Positions 1 through 7,754 of a DNA stretch of 16,575 nucleotides are shown here, one piece after another; the stretch's first letter is position 1; each line of letters begins with the position of its first letter. The position numbers and the translations under genes are program-made. This stretch comes from Chloroflexota bacterium (lineage in GTDB: Bacteria > Chloroflexota > Limnocylindria > Limnocylindrales > CSP1-4), in contig JACVXW010000108.1 of assembly GCA_015661135.1 (NCBI GenBank), forward strand, positions 1-16,575. Reading direction: 5' to 3'. The notes beneath the pieces are model-generated. The model saw only the letters and a list, made by a program, of their open reading frames with translations. It did no database searches and was not told where the DNA came from.

Positions 1-981
1 CGTGCGCCGGGGGATCGTGCGCGAACTCGAGGCATCACCGGAGGCCGCCTTCGACTTCGCCCACGCGAAGCTCCGGGATGCCGCCTACGAGGCCACGAGC
101 CTGGCCAGACGACGGCTCCTCCATCGCCGCACGGCAGACCTTCTCCGTGTCGAGAGCGGCAGCCGTGACGACCCGGGTCGGCTGGTCCAGATCGCGACGC
201 ACGAGCGCGCCGCCGGTCGGGATGACGAGGCCGCGGAGGCGTTCCGCCAGGCCGGAATTCAGGCGCGGGCGGTGTACGCCAACCGGGAAGCTGGCACGCA
301 CTTCGAGACCGCACTCGCCCTGGGGCACTCGGACGTGGCCGGACTCCAGCTGGCGCTCGGCGAGGTCAGGACGGCGCAGGGCGACTACGTCGGCGCGATC
401 GCCGCCCTGGAGGCATCTGCCGCCGTCGCCCCCGACGACGCGCTGCCGGCGGTGGAACTCCGGCTCGGCCGGGTCCACGCCCGGCGGGGCGACCTCGCGA
501 CAGCGGCGAGCCACCTGGATGCCGCGATCGAGTCCCTCGAACGGCGCCCCCGAGACGCCGACGCAGACCTCCTTGTGCGCGCGCTGGCGGAACGTGCCGT
601 GGTGGCGCTCCGCGCAGGGGAGCTGGACCGGGCCGCCGCGTCCGCGTCGGGCGCCCTTGCTCTCGCCGAGCGGATCGGCGACGCCACGGGGGCCGGTGCC
701 GCCCACCGGATTCTCGGGCTCGTCGCGCGGGAACGGGGAGACCTCGAGAAGGCACGTGCGTCGCTCGGGCAAAGCCTCGCGCTTGCCGAGGCGGACCCGG
801 ACGGACCGGCGAACGGCACCTCGAGGCCGCGGTCGAGAACAACCTCGCGGACCAGCTCCATGCCGCCGGGCGCCCGGACGAGGCGATGGCGCACCTCAAG
901 CGGGCCGTCACGCTGTTCGCCGAGGTGGGCGGCCGGCCGGGCGAGCTGGAGCCGGAGATCTGGAAGTTGGTCGCCTGGTAG
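1..981 (+). pseudogene. C-terminal part of STAND/TPR ATPase-type regulator (adenylate cyclase-like), 5' partial and frameshifted
   Basis: The gene is already open at the window edge. Its first visible residues (FAHAKLRDAAYEATSLARRR) resemble the end of the ATPase/winged-helix region of large STAND regulators that also carry cyclase or LuxR domains. After this come degenerate TPR helix pairs rich in Ala, Leu and Arg (for example AAEAFRQAGIQARAVYANRE and DLEKARASLGQSLALAEADP). Up to about position 808 the reading frame is that of position 2. From about 811 the family-like sequence continues in the frame of position 1 (AAVENNLADQLHAAGRPDEA, then EPEIWKLVAW) and stops at TAG 979-981. Without the shift, the upstream frame runs on as arginine-rich nonsense to 2521. 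The likely loss at the junction is about one TPR unit plus a frame change. The role (signal-responsive regulator) is inferred from the family; the sensor and catalytic domains lie outside the window. Confidence 0.7.
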
Positions 982-985
982 GGCG

Positions 986-2425
986 TCAGTCGCCGACGAA
1001 GAACGACCCGCCATTCACCATCGTGAGGTCCGGCCACTCGCCGGTCGCGCAGAGGACGCCGACCTCAGCCGCAGGCAGGGTCCCGAGGCTGGTCACGGTC
1101 TGGCCTGGCGCCGCGAAGCCGCCGCCCCCGCCCCCCAGCGGCACCGCCCAGTCCGGGGTCGTCTGGTTCGGGTCGGAGAAGTCTGCGTCAGCAATGAAGG
1201 CGAGCGCGTCCGCCCAAGTCTTGGGTGCCCTGACGCCTGCGCCCATGAGTGCGACCGGGGCGGCCGAATCGTTCGTGAGTCGGACGAGCGCGGGGCCGGC
1301 CGAGGTGGGCGGCGGGCCCTCAATCGTGCAGTTCGTCCCGTCCCAGCGAACCGAGAGCGTTCCCGCGACCGTGAACGGCTGGGGGCGCTGGGCGCCGCGG
1401 CGGAGCCCGGCCAGCACCGCCTCGGTGGAGCGGTCCGTGTCGGCCGCGCTCGCGAAGGTGATCGGCCGGCCACTTGCCATCCGCATGATCCGGCCGGCCT
1501 GTGTCCCGGTCGGCGTAACGGAGACAGTGGCGTCCTCCCAGGTGACGAGATCCGGCGCCGTAAGTGCCAGTGCGGCGAGCGTGTCCCACCAGAAGTTGCC
1601 GGGCGTGCTCAGGAACGGATTGCGCAGGTAGAGCTCGTAGGCGAAGTCGGCCCCGGCCGCGTCGTGGTCCGTCGCGAGCCGCGTCGCGATGTCCGCGGGG
1701 ACCGGCACATCCTTCGTCGCATCGAGGGGGACGAGGGTTACCAGGACGTCGAGCGCCAGGACCGCCGCGAAGGCATCGGGATCCGCGCCGACGTTCCACT
1801 CGACCCCATCGGCCGGCGTCATCCCGTCCACTTCGACGTTCCCAGGCACGTCGATCGCGCCGGCCATCGCGTGGATCCCGGCGATCTTCGGCACCAGAGA
1901 TGGGTTCACCGCGAAGGCGTCGGCGAGGTTCGTCCAGGGCCCGAGCGCCACGATGGTCAACGGCGTAGGGCTCGAGAAGATCAGGTCGGCGATGAGCATC
2001 GTGGCCGGTACGTCACCGTTCACCACACCGAGCGGGGGCATATCCATCCCGTAGAACGCATCCGCGCCGTCGCGCCACGCGAAGGGGAACTCGCGCCCGT
2101 TCTGGCCGGTCGCCTGGCGACCGCAGCCGACCGGGATGTCCAGGGCGCCGAACGCGGCGAGGAGCAGACGCAGGTTGCGGGTGCCGGCCCCGCAGCGGAC
2201 CTCGCCCGTGCCGGCCACGGTGATCGCTCGCACGTCCACCGCGGGGTCCCGGAGAAGAACGGGGATCGCGAGGATGTCGTCCACCCCGAGGTCGGTGTCG
2301 ATGAGGATCGCTCGGGGGGCGGCGGGTGTGGAGGTGGGGTTGGCGCCGGAAGGCGCCGGGGTCGCGGGGGACGCGCACGCCGCGACCAGCGCGACAACGA
2401 CGAGGAGACGCTTTGGTGTGTGCAT
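986..2425 (-). CDS. Lipoprotein nucleoside hydrolase (inosine-uridine preferring family) with C-terminal extension
   Basis: This 479-residue protein belongs to the IU-nucleoside hydrolase family, which cleaves the N-glycosidic bond of ribonucleosides to ribose and base. The calcium/ribose-binding signature DTDLGVDD is at residues 43-50. Further family positions are PWTN near 163-166, EWNVGADPDAF near 209-219 (family EFNxxxDPxAA) and the late aspartate in NFWWDTLA (D281). The start is the ATG at 2425, not upstream ATG 2593, because it gives a lipoprotein signal peptide: MHTPKR, a hydrophobic stretch, then lipobox VAAC with Cys17, followed by a Pro/Ser/Thr-rich tether. The enzyme is therefore probably anchored outside the membrane and may salvage environmental nucleosides. 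Residues beyond about 345 form an extra domain of roughly 130 residues, with a TNCTIEGPPP strand and a six-glycine run, not part of the classical hydrolase fold. It converges on the TPR gene with a 4-bp gap. Confidence 0.88.
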   Translation of the reverse strand: MHTPKRLLVVVALVAACASPATPAPSGANPTSTPAAPRAILIDTDLGVDDILAIPVLLRDPAVDVRAITVAGTGEVRCGAGTRNLRLLLAAFGALDIPVGCGRQATGQNGREFPFAWRDGADAFYGMDMPPLGVVNGDVPATMLIADLIFSSPTPLTIVALGPWTNLADAFAVNPSLVPKIAGIHAMAGAIDVPGNVEVDGMTPADGVEWNVGADPDAFAAVLALDVLVTLVPLDATKDVPVPADIATRLATDHDAAGADFAYELYLRNPFLSTPGNFWWDTLAALALTAPDLVTWEDATVSVTPTGTQAGRIMRMASGRPITFASAADTDRSTEAVLAGLRRGAQRPQPFTVAGTLSVRWDGTNCTIEGPPPTSAGPALVRLTNDSAAPVALMGAGVRAPKTWADALAFIADADFSDPNQTTPDWAVPLGGGGGGFAAPGQTVTSLGTLPAAEVGVLCATGEWPDLTMVNGGSFFVGD

Positions 2426-2499
2426 GCCCGTATCGTCGGACGGTCCCGGTACGGGTTCGTTACGAGCTTGCTGGGCAGGTTGCGCCGCCCCTGGGCGAC

Positions 2500-2589
2500 C
2501 TACGCGGAGCTGATCCCGTAGCTTGCGACGATCTCGCTCAGCCGCTTCTCCCTGATCGGTTCGATCACGACCTCGAGTAGGCGAAGCAG
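2500..2589 (-). other. Possible coding remnant fused behind the broken end of vapC
   Basis: Immediately after the GDCFAY motif of VapC, another minus-strand frame reads LLEVVIEPIREKRLSEIVAS and then YGISSA before a TAG at 2500-2502. The amphipathic, charged composition looks like real protein sequence, perhaps the tail of a small helical or antitoxin-like protein. It does not resemble the usual VapC C terminus (family pattern roughly ALAKxxGxPLLFKGxDFxxTD). It may be the remains of a second gene joined to vapC by a deletion. I cannot assign a family, and 26 codons could be coincidence. Confidence 0.3.
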
Positions 2590-2888
2590 TCACCCATGTT
2601 CAGGCGCGCAGGGTGCCCGCTGCCGCGCCCGAACCGCTCGTACGCCGAGCGGGCCAGTCTCGCCTGCGACGGCGTGAACGGCTCGACCCGGATCTGATAC
2701 GCCATGAGCGCCTCGTCGAGAGCGGCGCTCGCGATCGGGTTCCGGACGGCATCGATGACGACGGCAAGCTCGACGTAACTCGCCGCGGAGATCCGCGCGT
2801 CTCGTGATCCGCGGAGGAGGCGCTCGAACTGGTTTGCCTCGGGTTCGCCGCGGATCATCGCGACGAGAGCGGACGTATCGATGATCAC
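2565..2888 (-). CDS. vapC: VapC-type PIN-domain toxin, C-terminally shortened
   Basis: VapC toxins are Mg-dependent PIN-domain ribonucleases neutralised by VapB. This 107-residue protein starts at GTG 2886-2888, sharing GTGA with the stop of the upstream antitoxin gene. PIN acidic residues are visible: Asp4 in MIIDTSALVA, Glu in ASYVELAVV, and Asp in NMGDCFAY close to the end. Family members usually have about 125-140 residues. Here the protein ends SRS just after GDCFAY, so the last strand and helix, including the fourth acidic position (often in FxxTD), are missing. It may be inactive, or the end may be mis-assembled. The family assignment is firm; activity is doubtful. Confidence 0.85.
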   Translation of the reverse strand: MIIDTSALVAMIRGEPEANQFERLLRGSRDARISAASYVELAVVIDAVRNPIASAALDEALMAYQIRVEPFTPSQARLARSAYERFGRGSGHPARLNMGDCFAYSRS

Positions 2889-3157
2889 TTCGGCAGCCCG
2901 CGCTCGTCATAGAGGAGCTCGTCAAAGTCCTGGTCCCAGTACCCGGCGGGCGCACGATCCCGAATCTCCGCGAGCAGCGCACGGGCTCGCTGCATCCGCG
3001 CCTCGATCTCCGCCTCGGACTCGCCGCGTTCAGCTCGGATCCGATCAAGCTGGACGCGGACTGCCTCGGTCACGGCCGCGGTCATGGACTGGCCGGTCTC
3101 GTCGGCGAGCTCCTTGACGAGCCGATAGGTCTGCGGGTTCTTGATGTTGAGGCTCAT
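2885..3157 (-). CDS. vapB: VapB-type antitoxin (PSK/ribbon-helix-helix family)
   Basis: This 90-residue protein begins MSLNIKNPQTYRLVKELADE, the typical start of VapB antitoxins of the 'type II TA, PSK operon' family. A short beta strand (LNIKNP) and two helices make a DNA-binding ribbon-helix-helix. A charged region rich in Glu/Arg (about 45-70) follows, and then a C-terminal toxin-binding tail containing GYWDQDFDELLYDERGLP. The ATG at 3155-3157 is preceded by a TAGACT -10 six nucleotides upstream and by repeated GGTAGA/TCTACC elements, which are probable autoregulatory operators. It lies 44 bp after the end of tldE and is translationally coupled to vapC by a GTGA overlap. Confidence 0.9.
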   Translation of the reverse strand: MSLNIKNPQTYRLVKELADETGQSMTAAVTEAVRVQLDRIRAERGESEAEIEARMQRARALLAEIRDRAPAGYWDQDFDELLYDERGLPK

Positions 3158-3185
3158 GGTAGAAGTCTACCACGGCATGGTAGAC
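3158..3185 (-). promoter_or_regulatory. vapBC promoter and putative VapB operator repeats
   Basis: GGTAGA (3158-3163) and TCTACC (3166-3171) form an inverted repeat directly upstream of the vapB ATG, and a further GGTAGA lies at 3179-3184. The 9-bp CATGGTAGA occurs at 3155-3163 and again at 3176-3184, offset by 21 bp (two helical turns). On the minus strand the hexamer TAGACT (3164-3169) sits six nucleotides before the ATG and fits a -10 box of a leaderless transcript. The repeats overlap this box, as expected for RHH autorepression. Confidence 0.6.
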
Positions 3186-3201
3186 GGACTCCCGCGGGCC
3201 C

Positions 3202-4566
3202 TCAGTGCTCCGTCGTTCCCGTGAATGTCCAGGAATCGATCCGGAGGGCCGGCACGACGGCACTTCCGAGGAAGCCCTTGAGCGTCCGGCGCTCGCGGCT
3301 CGCGGCGGTGACCGCGGCGAGCGCGTCCAGGTAGGACTGCGTGAAGCGCAGGTTCCGCACAGGTCCCACGATCCGCCCACCCTCGACGAGGAAGGTCCCG
3401 TCGCGGGTCATCCCGGTCACGATTGCGAGCTTGGGATGGACGGGATTCGTGTACCAGAAGCGCGTGACGAGGAGCCCGCGATCCATGCCGGCAATCAATT
3501 CGTCCCGCGGCGTGGACCCCTCCGACATCACCATGTTCAGCGGGAACGGTCCGTACGAGTTCGGGGCCGGCAGGCCGTGACCGGTGGACCGGCGGCCGCC
3601 CCGGGCTGCAGTCTGGGCGTCGTACACGACATCGCGGCAGACACCCGCCTCAACCAGCATCACCCGTTCCTTGCGGACGCCCTCGTAGTCGAAGGCCATC
3701 GGCAGGCCGGCCGGGTCCGCGCCGTCGTCCACGATCGTGACGAGGTCCGAGCCGATCCTCCGGCCCGGCGTCGCGAAGGAGCGCTGCTCCTGCACCGCCA
3801 GGGCGGAAAAGCCGAGGTAGCCGGCCATGTCCACGATGTCCAGGACCGCGTACTCCTCCAGCACGACCGGGTAGTCGCCCGCGGGGAGCGAGATGGCGCC
3901 TTCGGTGGAGCGGGCCTTTGCCGCCGCCTCACGACCGAGGGCGGCTGCGTCAATGGTCGAGGCGTCGGTCGCGGCCGCTTCGGCATACCCTGACCCGCCG
4001 TCGGGCGACATGGATACGGTGATCAGCTGGGAGCTGGTGCGTTCTTCCTCCGCGCGGATCCCGGTGGTTGTTGCGACCGCGACCTGCTCGCGGGAGGTGG
4101 CGAAGGAGCCGTAGGCCAGAACCCCCTGGGCGTCCGCCGCGGCGATCACCGCGCGGACTGCATCGGCCCGGAACTCCGGCGTCGCCTCGGCGGTGGCCCT
4201 GGAATACGCACCCCCTGCACCCAGGATGGGGCCGCTGCCGTCCGGCGTGGGCAGGCCCGCCCAGTCCTCCAGCTCGTCGCAGGTGCGGGCGATCGCCGCG
4301 GCGCGCTTGACCAGCGCGCGCAGGCCCTCCTCGTCCGTCCGCCCCGAGGCGGCGACCGCGATCCGGCGTCCGGCCACGAAACGCAGATTGACGTTGACGT
4401 TGGACTCGGCGACGTTCTGATGGATTTCGCTGTTCGCGAACCGCGTCAGCGCGCCGTCCTCCTCCGTGACGACGACCTCCGCCTCGGTCGCGCCCGCCGC
4501 GATCGCGCGCGCGAGAACGTCCTCGGCGAGGGCGAGCGAACCGTCGTGCCCGGGCGTGCTCACCAT
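3202..4566 (-). CDS. tldE: TldE/PmbA-type subunit of the TldD/TldE metalloprotease
   Basis: This 454-residue protein is the TldE (PmbA) partner of the TldD/TldE peptidase, which degrades unstructured peptides and in Escherichia coli acts in microcin B17 maturation and CcdA turnover. Family features are the N-terminal half with ANSEIHQNVAES and RRIAVAASGRTDEEGL, the central LPAGDYPVVLEEYAVLDIVD segment where TldD has its zinc-binding histidines, and the C-terminal SEGSTPRDELIAGMDRGLLV and RNLRFTQSYLDAL. It lacks an HExxxH motif, as expected for the non-catalytic subunit. The ATG at 4564-4566 overlaps the 3' end of tldD by 7 bp, so the two are coupled. Length is normal and there is no sign of disruption. 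Confidence 0.93.
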   Translation of the reverse strand: MVSTPGHDGSLALAEDVLARAIAAGATEAEVVVTEEDGALTRFANSEIHQNVAESNVNVNLRFVAGRRIAVAASGRTDEEGLRALVKRAAAIARTCDELEDWAGLPTPDGSGPILGAGGAYSRATAEATPEFRADAVRAVIAAADAQGVLAYGSFATSREQVAVATTTGIRAEEERTSSQLITVSMSPDGGSGYAEAAATDASTIDAAALGREAAAKARSTEGAISLPAGDYPVVLEEYAVLDIVDMAGYLGFSALAVQEQRSFATPGRRIGSDLVTIVDDGADPAGLPMAFDYEGVRKERVMLVEAGVCRDVVYDAQTAARGGRRSTGHGLPAPNSYGPFPLNMVMSEGSTPRDELIAGMDRGLLVTRFWYTNPVHPKLAIVTGMTRDGTFLVEGGRIVGPVRNLRFTQSYLDALAAVTAASRERRTLKGFLGSAVVPALRIDSWTFTGTTEH

Positions 4567-6008
4567 TTCCCGACACCAACCTGGATGTCCCGGAAGCGCG
4601 CACCGGGTGTCCCGTGGCCCACGTGGGCACCCTGGCTCGGCTCGCCCTTGCCGCAGTTGGGCGTCCCGAGCATGACGAAGGAGCTGGCATCACCGACGGC
4701 GTCGCAACTCCGCCAGAACTCGTAGGTGATGCCGGTATAGGTGGGGTTCTTGTACAGGCGGCCGCGCTTGCCGCCCTTGATCTCCCACGCCGCCTCGGTG
4801 GCGAACTGGAAGTTCAGCCGTCGATCGTCGATCGACCAGCTTCGGTTCGAGGCGAGGTACAGGCCGTCGTCCGTGTCCGCAACGATCTCCTCGAGGCTCA
4901 TGCCGTCCACGGGGAGGAGGTTGACATTGGTCATCCGGATCAACGGGATCCGGTTCCAGCCATCCGCCCGCATCGAGCCGCCCGATGAGCGCCCGATCCG
5001 CGGCGCCGTCTCGCGAGATGTCAGGTAGCCGACGTGGATGCCGTTCTGGATGAGGGGCACGGCCTGGGCTGCCACGCCCTCGTCGTCCCAGCCGAAGGTG
5101 CCCATCCCGCCTGGCGCGGTCGCATCGGCCACGATCGTGACGAGATCTGACCCGTAGCGGAACCCCTCGGCGAGCTTGTCGGTGGTGAGGAAGCTGGTTC
5201 CGGCGTACGACGCCTCGGTCCCGTAGACGCGGTCCAGCTCCGTGGGATGGCCGCAGCTCTCGTGGACCTGGAGGTACAGCTGGCTTGGATCCAGGATGAC
5301 CGTCATCCGGCCGGACGGGCACTGCGGCGCGCTCAGGAGTGCAACGGCCTCCTCCGCATGCCGCTCGGCGTTGCCCAGGAGGTCAAGGCCGCGGATGAAC
5401 TCGTAGCCCCCGGCACCCCAGCCGCCGCCCGCGTCGGGGTAGCTCCGGCGCTGGTGCTCGTCACCCTCAATCGCGTTGGACTCGACCGCCGCGCCGACGT
5501 GGGTGATCTCCTGCTCGGTAAAGCTTCCGTCAGTGGCGGCAAAGGTCTTCCACTCGCGCTGGGCACCGTAGCTCGACTCCGTGAACGCCACGCCGGGCAC
5601 CCCGCCGGCGGCGCGGTCCGCCGCCATCAGTTCGCCGATCTTTCGCTCGAGCGGGATCTTGAACGGATCTTCTGCGACCGGCGTCTCGTAGCGCCCCGTG
5701 GCCGTGGGCCGGTCGTCGAGCGCGACCCGATCGCGGAGGGCCGTCCCCGACGCCCGGGCGATTCGAACGGCGAGCGCACCCACCCGGTCCGCTTCGTCCA
5801 GCTCGAGGCGATGCGACGAGGCGAAGCCCCACGCTCCGTCAACGAGGACCCGGATCCCGAACCCTTCCGTCTCGCCCGACGACACGCCTTCGAGGCGTCC
5901 GCTCTTGATCGAGACGGACTCATCGCGGCGGCGCACGATGCGGACATCGGCATAGGCGGCGCCCAACTGGGTGGCCGTATCCAGGGCGCGTTGGGTGAGA
6001 TCTCGCAT
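4560..6008 (-). CDS. tldD: TldD metalloprotease (catalytic subunit)
   Basis: This 482-residue protein is TldD, the zinc-binding catalytic subunit of the TldD/TldE peptidase of the cytoplasm. The signature HESCGH is at residues 249-254 (family HExxxH; H249, E250, H254), and the C-terminal zinc ligand is C452 in TPNCGKG. Other conserved pieces are GRLEGVSSGETEGFGIRV near the N terminus, and NVNLLPVDGMSLEEIVADTD and LNFQFATEAAWEIKGGKRG in the C-terminal half. The ATG at 6006-6008 is preceded by a possible -10 TAGGCT at 6020-6025 (minus strand), leaving a leader of only a few bases. It is the first gene of a tldD-tldE pair that points at vapBC. Confidence 0.95.
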   Translation of the reverse strand: MRDLTQRALDTATQLGAAYADVRIVRRRDESVSIKSGRLEGVSSGETEGFGIRVLVDGAWGFASSHRLELDEADRVGALAVRIARASGTALRDRVALDDRPTATGRYETPVAEDPFKIPLERKIGELMAADRAAGGVPGVAFTESSYGAQREWKTFAATDGSFTEQEITHVGAAVESNAIEGDEHQRRSYPDAGGGWGAGGYEFIRGLDLLGNAERHAEEAVALLSAPQCPSGRMTVILDPSQLYLQVHESCGHPTELDRVYGTEASYAGTSFLTTDKLAEGFRYGSDLVTIVADATAPGGMGTFGWDDEGVAAQAVPLIQNGIHVGYLTSRETAPRIGRSSGGSMRADGWNRIPLIRMTNVNLLPVDGMSLEEIVADTDDGLYLASNRSWSIDDRRLNFQFATEAAWEIKGGKRGRLYKNPTYTGITYEFWRSCDAVGDASSFVMLGTPNCGKGEPSQGAHVGHGTPGARFRDIQVGVGKW

Positions 6009-6098
6009 GTCGCGGCGGGAGCCTAGCAGGGCGGGCAGCGCGCCGCTCTCGGGCGAACGCCCTATCCCGGCGACGCCAGAGTCGGAGGAGCGGCGCGG

Positions 6099-7669
6099 TC
6101 AGAGGACGGTGGCCCCGCCGATTGCCTGGACCGTCAGCCAGAGCCCGATCCCGAGGACGGCGATCGACGCGACGAGCGGTGCCTGGGCCGTCAGGCGTCC
6201 GAGCGCCGAGTTCGTCGGGAGGCGCTCCAGCCGCTCCCGGGCGAGGACCATGGCCGCGCCGACGCCGCCCAGCACGATCGCCATCCCCAGCCCGAAGGCG
6301 ACCACGAGGACGATCCCGAACGCCGCTCGCCCGGCCACGATCGTCCCGAGGAGGATGATCAGGGCGTTGGTGGACGGGATGATCCCGCCTGCCAGGCCCA
6401 GCAGGAAGAGGCTGCGCCAGGTGATGGGCCGGTCCGGCGGCGGCAGGTGGCTGTGGACAGGACCCCCATGGCTGTGCTCAGCCGCGTGGTCGTGCGCGTG
6501 GTCGTGCCTGTGGTCGTGCCCGTGGTCGTTTGGGTGCCCATGCCCGTGGTCATGTGCCGAGGCGTTGCCATGCGCAGGGGCGCTGCGTCGGCGTCGCCGG
6601 ACCTCGCCGCCCACCATCGCCGCCCCGATCGCGACGAAGGCGAGCGCGGCCACGATGGGAACCGGACAGCGAGGCCGAGCCCGGCCGCGTGCCGGACCGT
6701 GCCCCGCGTGCCGACGAGATAGGCAGCCATCAACGTCTTGCCGTGGCCGGGCGTCAGCGCGTGGCCCGCGCCCAGTGCCATCGCCAGCAGGATGGAACCC
6801 AGGGCGATCAGGGGGGTCAGATCCGCAACGCGAAAGATGTCCGGGATCTCCGCGCCGACACCGCCCGGGACAACCGCGGGGGCGGTGGTGGAGCCGGGGG
6901 AGGGGCTGGCAGCCGGGCCCGCGCCACCACCCGAAGCCGACGGCGCCGGCGTGGCCGGCGTGGCCGCGCCGTTGAGCGGTCCGGCATCGGGTGCGATGAA
7001 CGCCTCCGCCGCGGGCCCGCCGGGCGCTACCGAGAACCGCACGGATCGGACATCCAGTGGCTGGGCCAGGAGTGACGCCGGATACTGCGTCAGCCGGGCG
7101 GAGACATCGGTAGCGGTGGGCGCCGGCCCGCCGTCGAGGCTCGACACGACCATCCGGTCGCCGATCACGACGATCTCCCGCCAGCCGATTCGCTCGGTGT
7201 AGGAGGTGTCGGCAAAGGTGACGATGGAGGCCGCTGCCGATGGGTCGGGGGCGGCGGCGGCGAACTCGCAGACCACCCGCATCGTGGGGACGCCCCCGGC
7301 GCCGGCCGGGAAGGACAGGCCGGCGGCCTGGAGGGCGAGGTCCACGCGGACGTCATCGATACGAAGGTCCAGGCTCGGCCGGAGGGCGTCGCACTCGTCA
7401 TCGCGGGCCGCGTCGGCTTCCGGGACGGTGACCGTGCCGTCGGCGTCGGCGTCGATCCGGACGCGTTCCTGGAAGGCCGGGATCTCGGCGAAGTCGACGA
7501 CGACGTCGAGGTCGATCCGGTCCGGTCCGACCCGCAGTGCGGCGTAGTGGTTGATCGTGAAGTTGCCGAGGGGATGGGCGCTCGCCGCCGCGGGCGCCCC
7601 GAGCCCGACCGCGACGGCAAGAGCCGTGCTGAACGCGAGGAGTCGGCGCCGAACGCTGGGGGATCGCAT
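6099..7669 (-). pseudogene. NicO/RcnA-like nickel/cobalt transporter with periplasmic N-terminal domain, frameshifted
   Basis: The ATG at 7667-7669 gives a clear signal peptide (RSPSVRRR, hydrophobic core, ASA-HPLGN). The sequence then reads HPLGNFTINHYAALRV, typical of NicO-family proteins with an extracytoplasmic domain. A Pro/Ser/Gly-rich linker follows, then the first membrane part with the metal-site motif GAGHALTPGHGKTLMAAYLVG. At about 6662 the frame breaks. In another frame the protein resumes as VAALAFVAIGAAMVGGEV, a loop with 16 histidines (about 6465-6590), LFLLGLAGGIIPSTNALIIL and AFGLGMAIVL, ending at 6099. A membrane stretch normally following LGLAV (family VSHTxGVLxL...) is missing, suggesting a deletion of tens of codons. 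If intact it would move Ni2+ or Co2+ across the membrane. A GTG at 7699 is an alternative start, less likely because TACCCT lies between the two. Confidence 0.8.
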
Positions 7670-7676
7670 GGCAGGG

Positions 7677-7682
7677 AGGGTA
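7677..7682 (-). promoter_or_regulatory. Candidate -10 of the NicO-like gene
   Basis: TACCCT on the minus strand ends seven nucleotides before the ATG at 7669. No Shine-Dalgarno is visible between them, which suits a leaderless transcript. No convincing -35 was found. Confidence 0.4.
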
Positions 7683-7742
7683 CGCGCGAGCTGCCGCACC
7701 GGATGAGCGCAACGGTTGCGGCGGTCAGGTTCGGACCCCGGC

Positions 7743-7748
7743 TACACT
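7743..7748 (+). promoter_or_regulatory. Candidate -10 of tmk
   Basis: TACACT ends six nucleotides before the GTG start at 7755. With transcription starting about 7 nt after the hexamer, the mRNA would begin at or next to the start codon. No Shine-Dalgarno is present. Confidence 0.5.
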
Positions 7749-7754
7749 CGCCGG

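Noticed and set aside
2..2521. A single 839-codon plus-strand reading frame covering the TPR gene and the nucleoside hydrolase region
   Set aside because: Beyond about 808 it is arginine/glycine-rich antisense sequence over a well-supported minus-strand nucleoside hydrolase. The real continuation of the TPR protein is in another frame and stops at 981.
6051..6062. GGGC-GAAC-GCCC hairpin between tldD and nicO as a terminator
   Set aside because: The stem is only four base pairs with no T-run. Such short matches are common at this GC content.
6447..6560. Hydrophobic valine-repeat peptide (VVVRVVVPVVVPVVV) on the plus strand
   Set aside because: It is the complement of the His/Asp codons of the metal-binding loop on the other strand.
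7669..7699. GTG 7699 as start of the NicO-like gene
   Set aside because: The ATG at 7669 gives a proper signal-peptide N-region and has a TACCCT box seven nucleotides upstream, which would lie inside the coding region if GTG 7699 were used.
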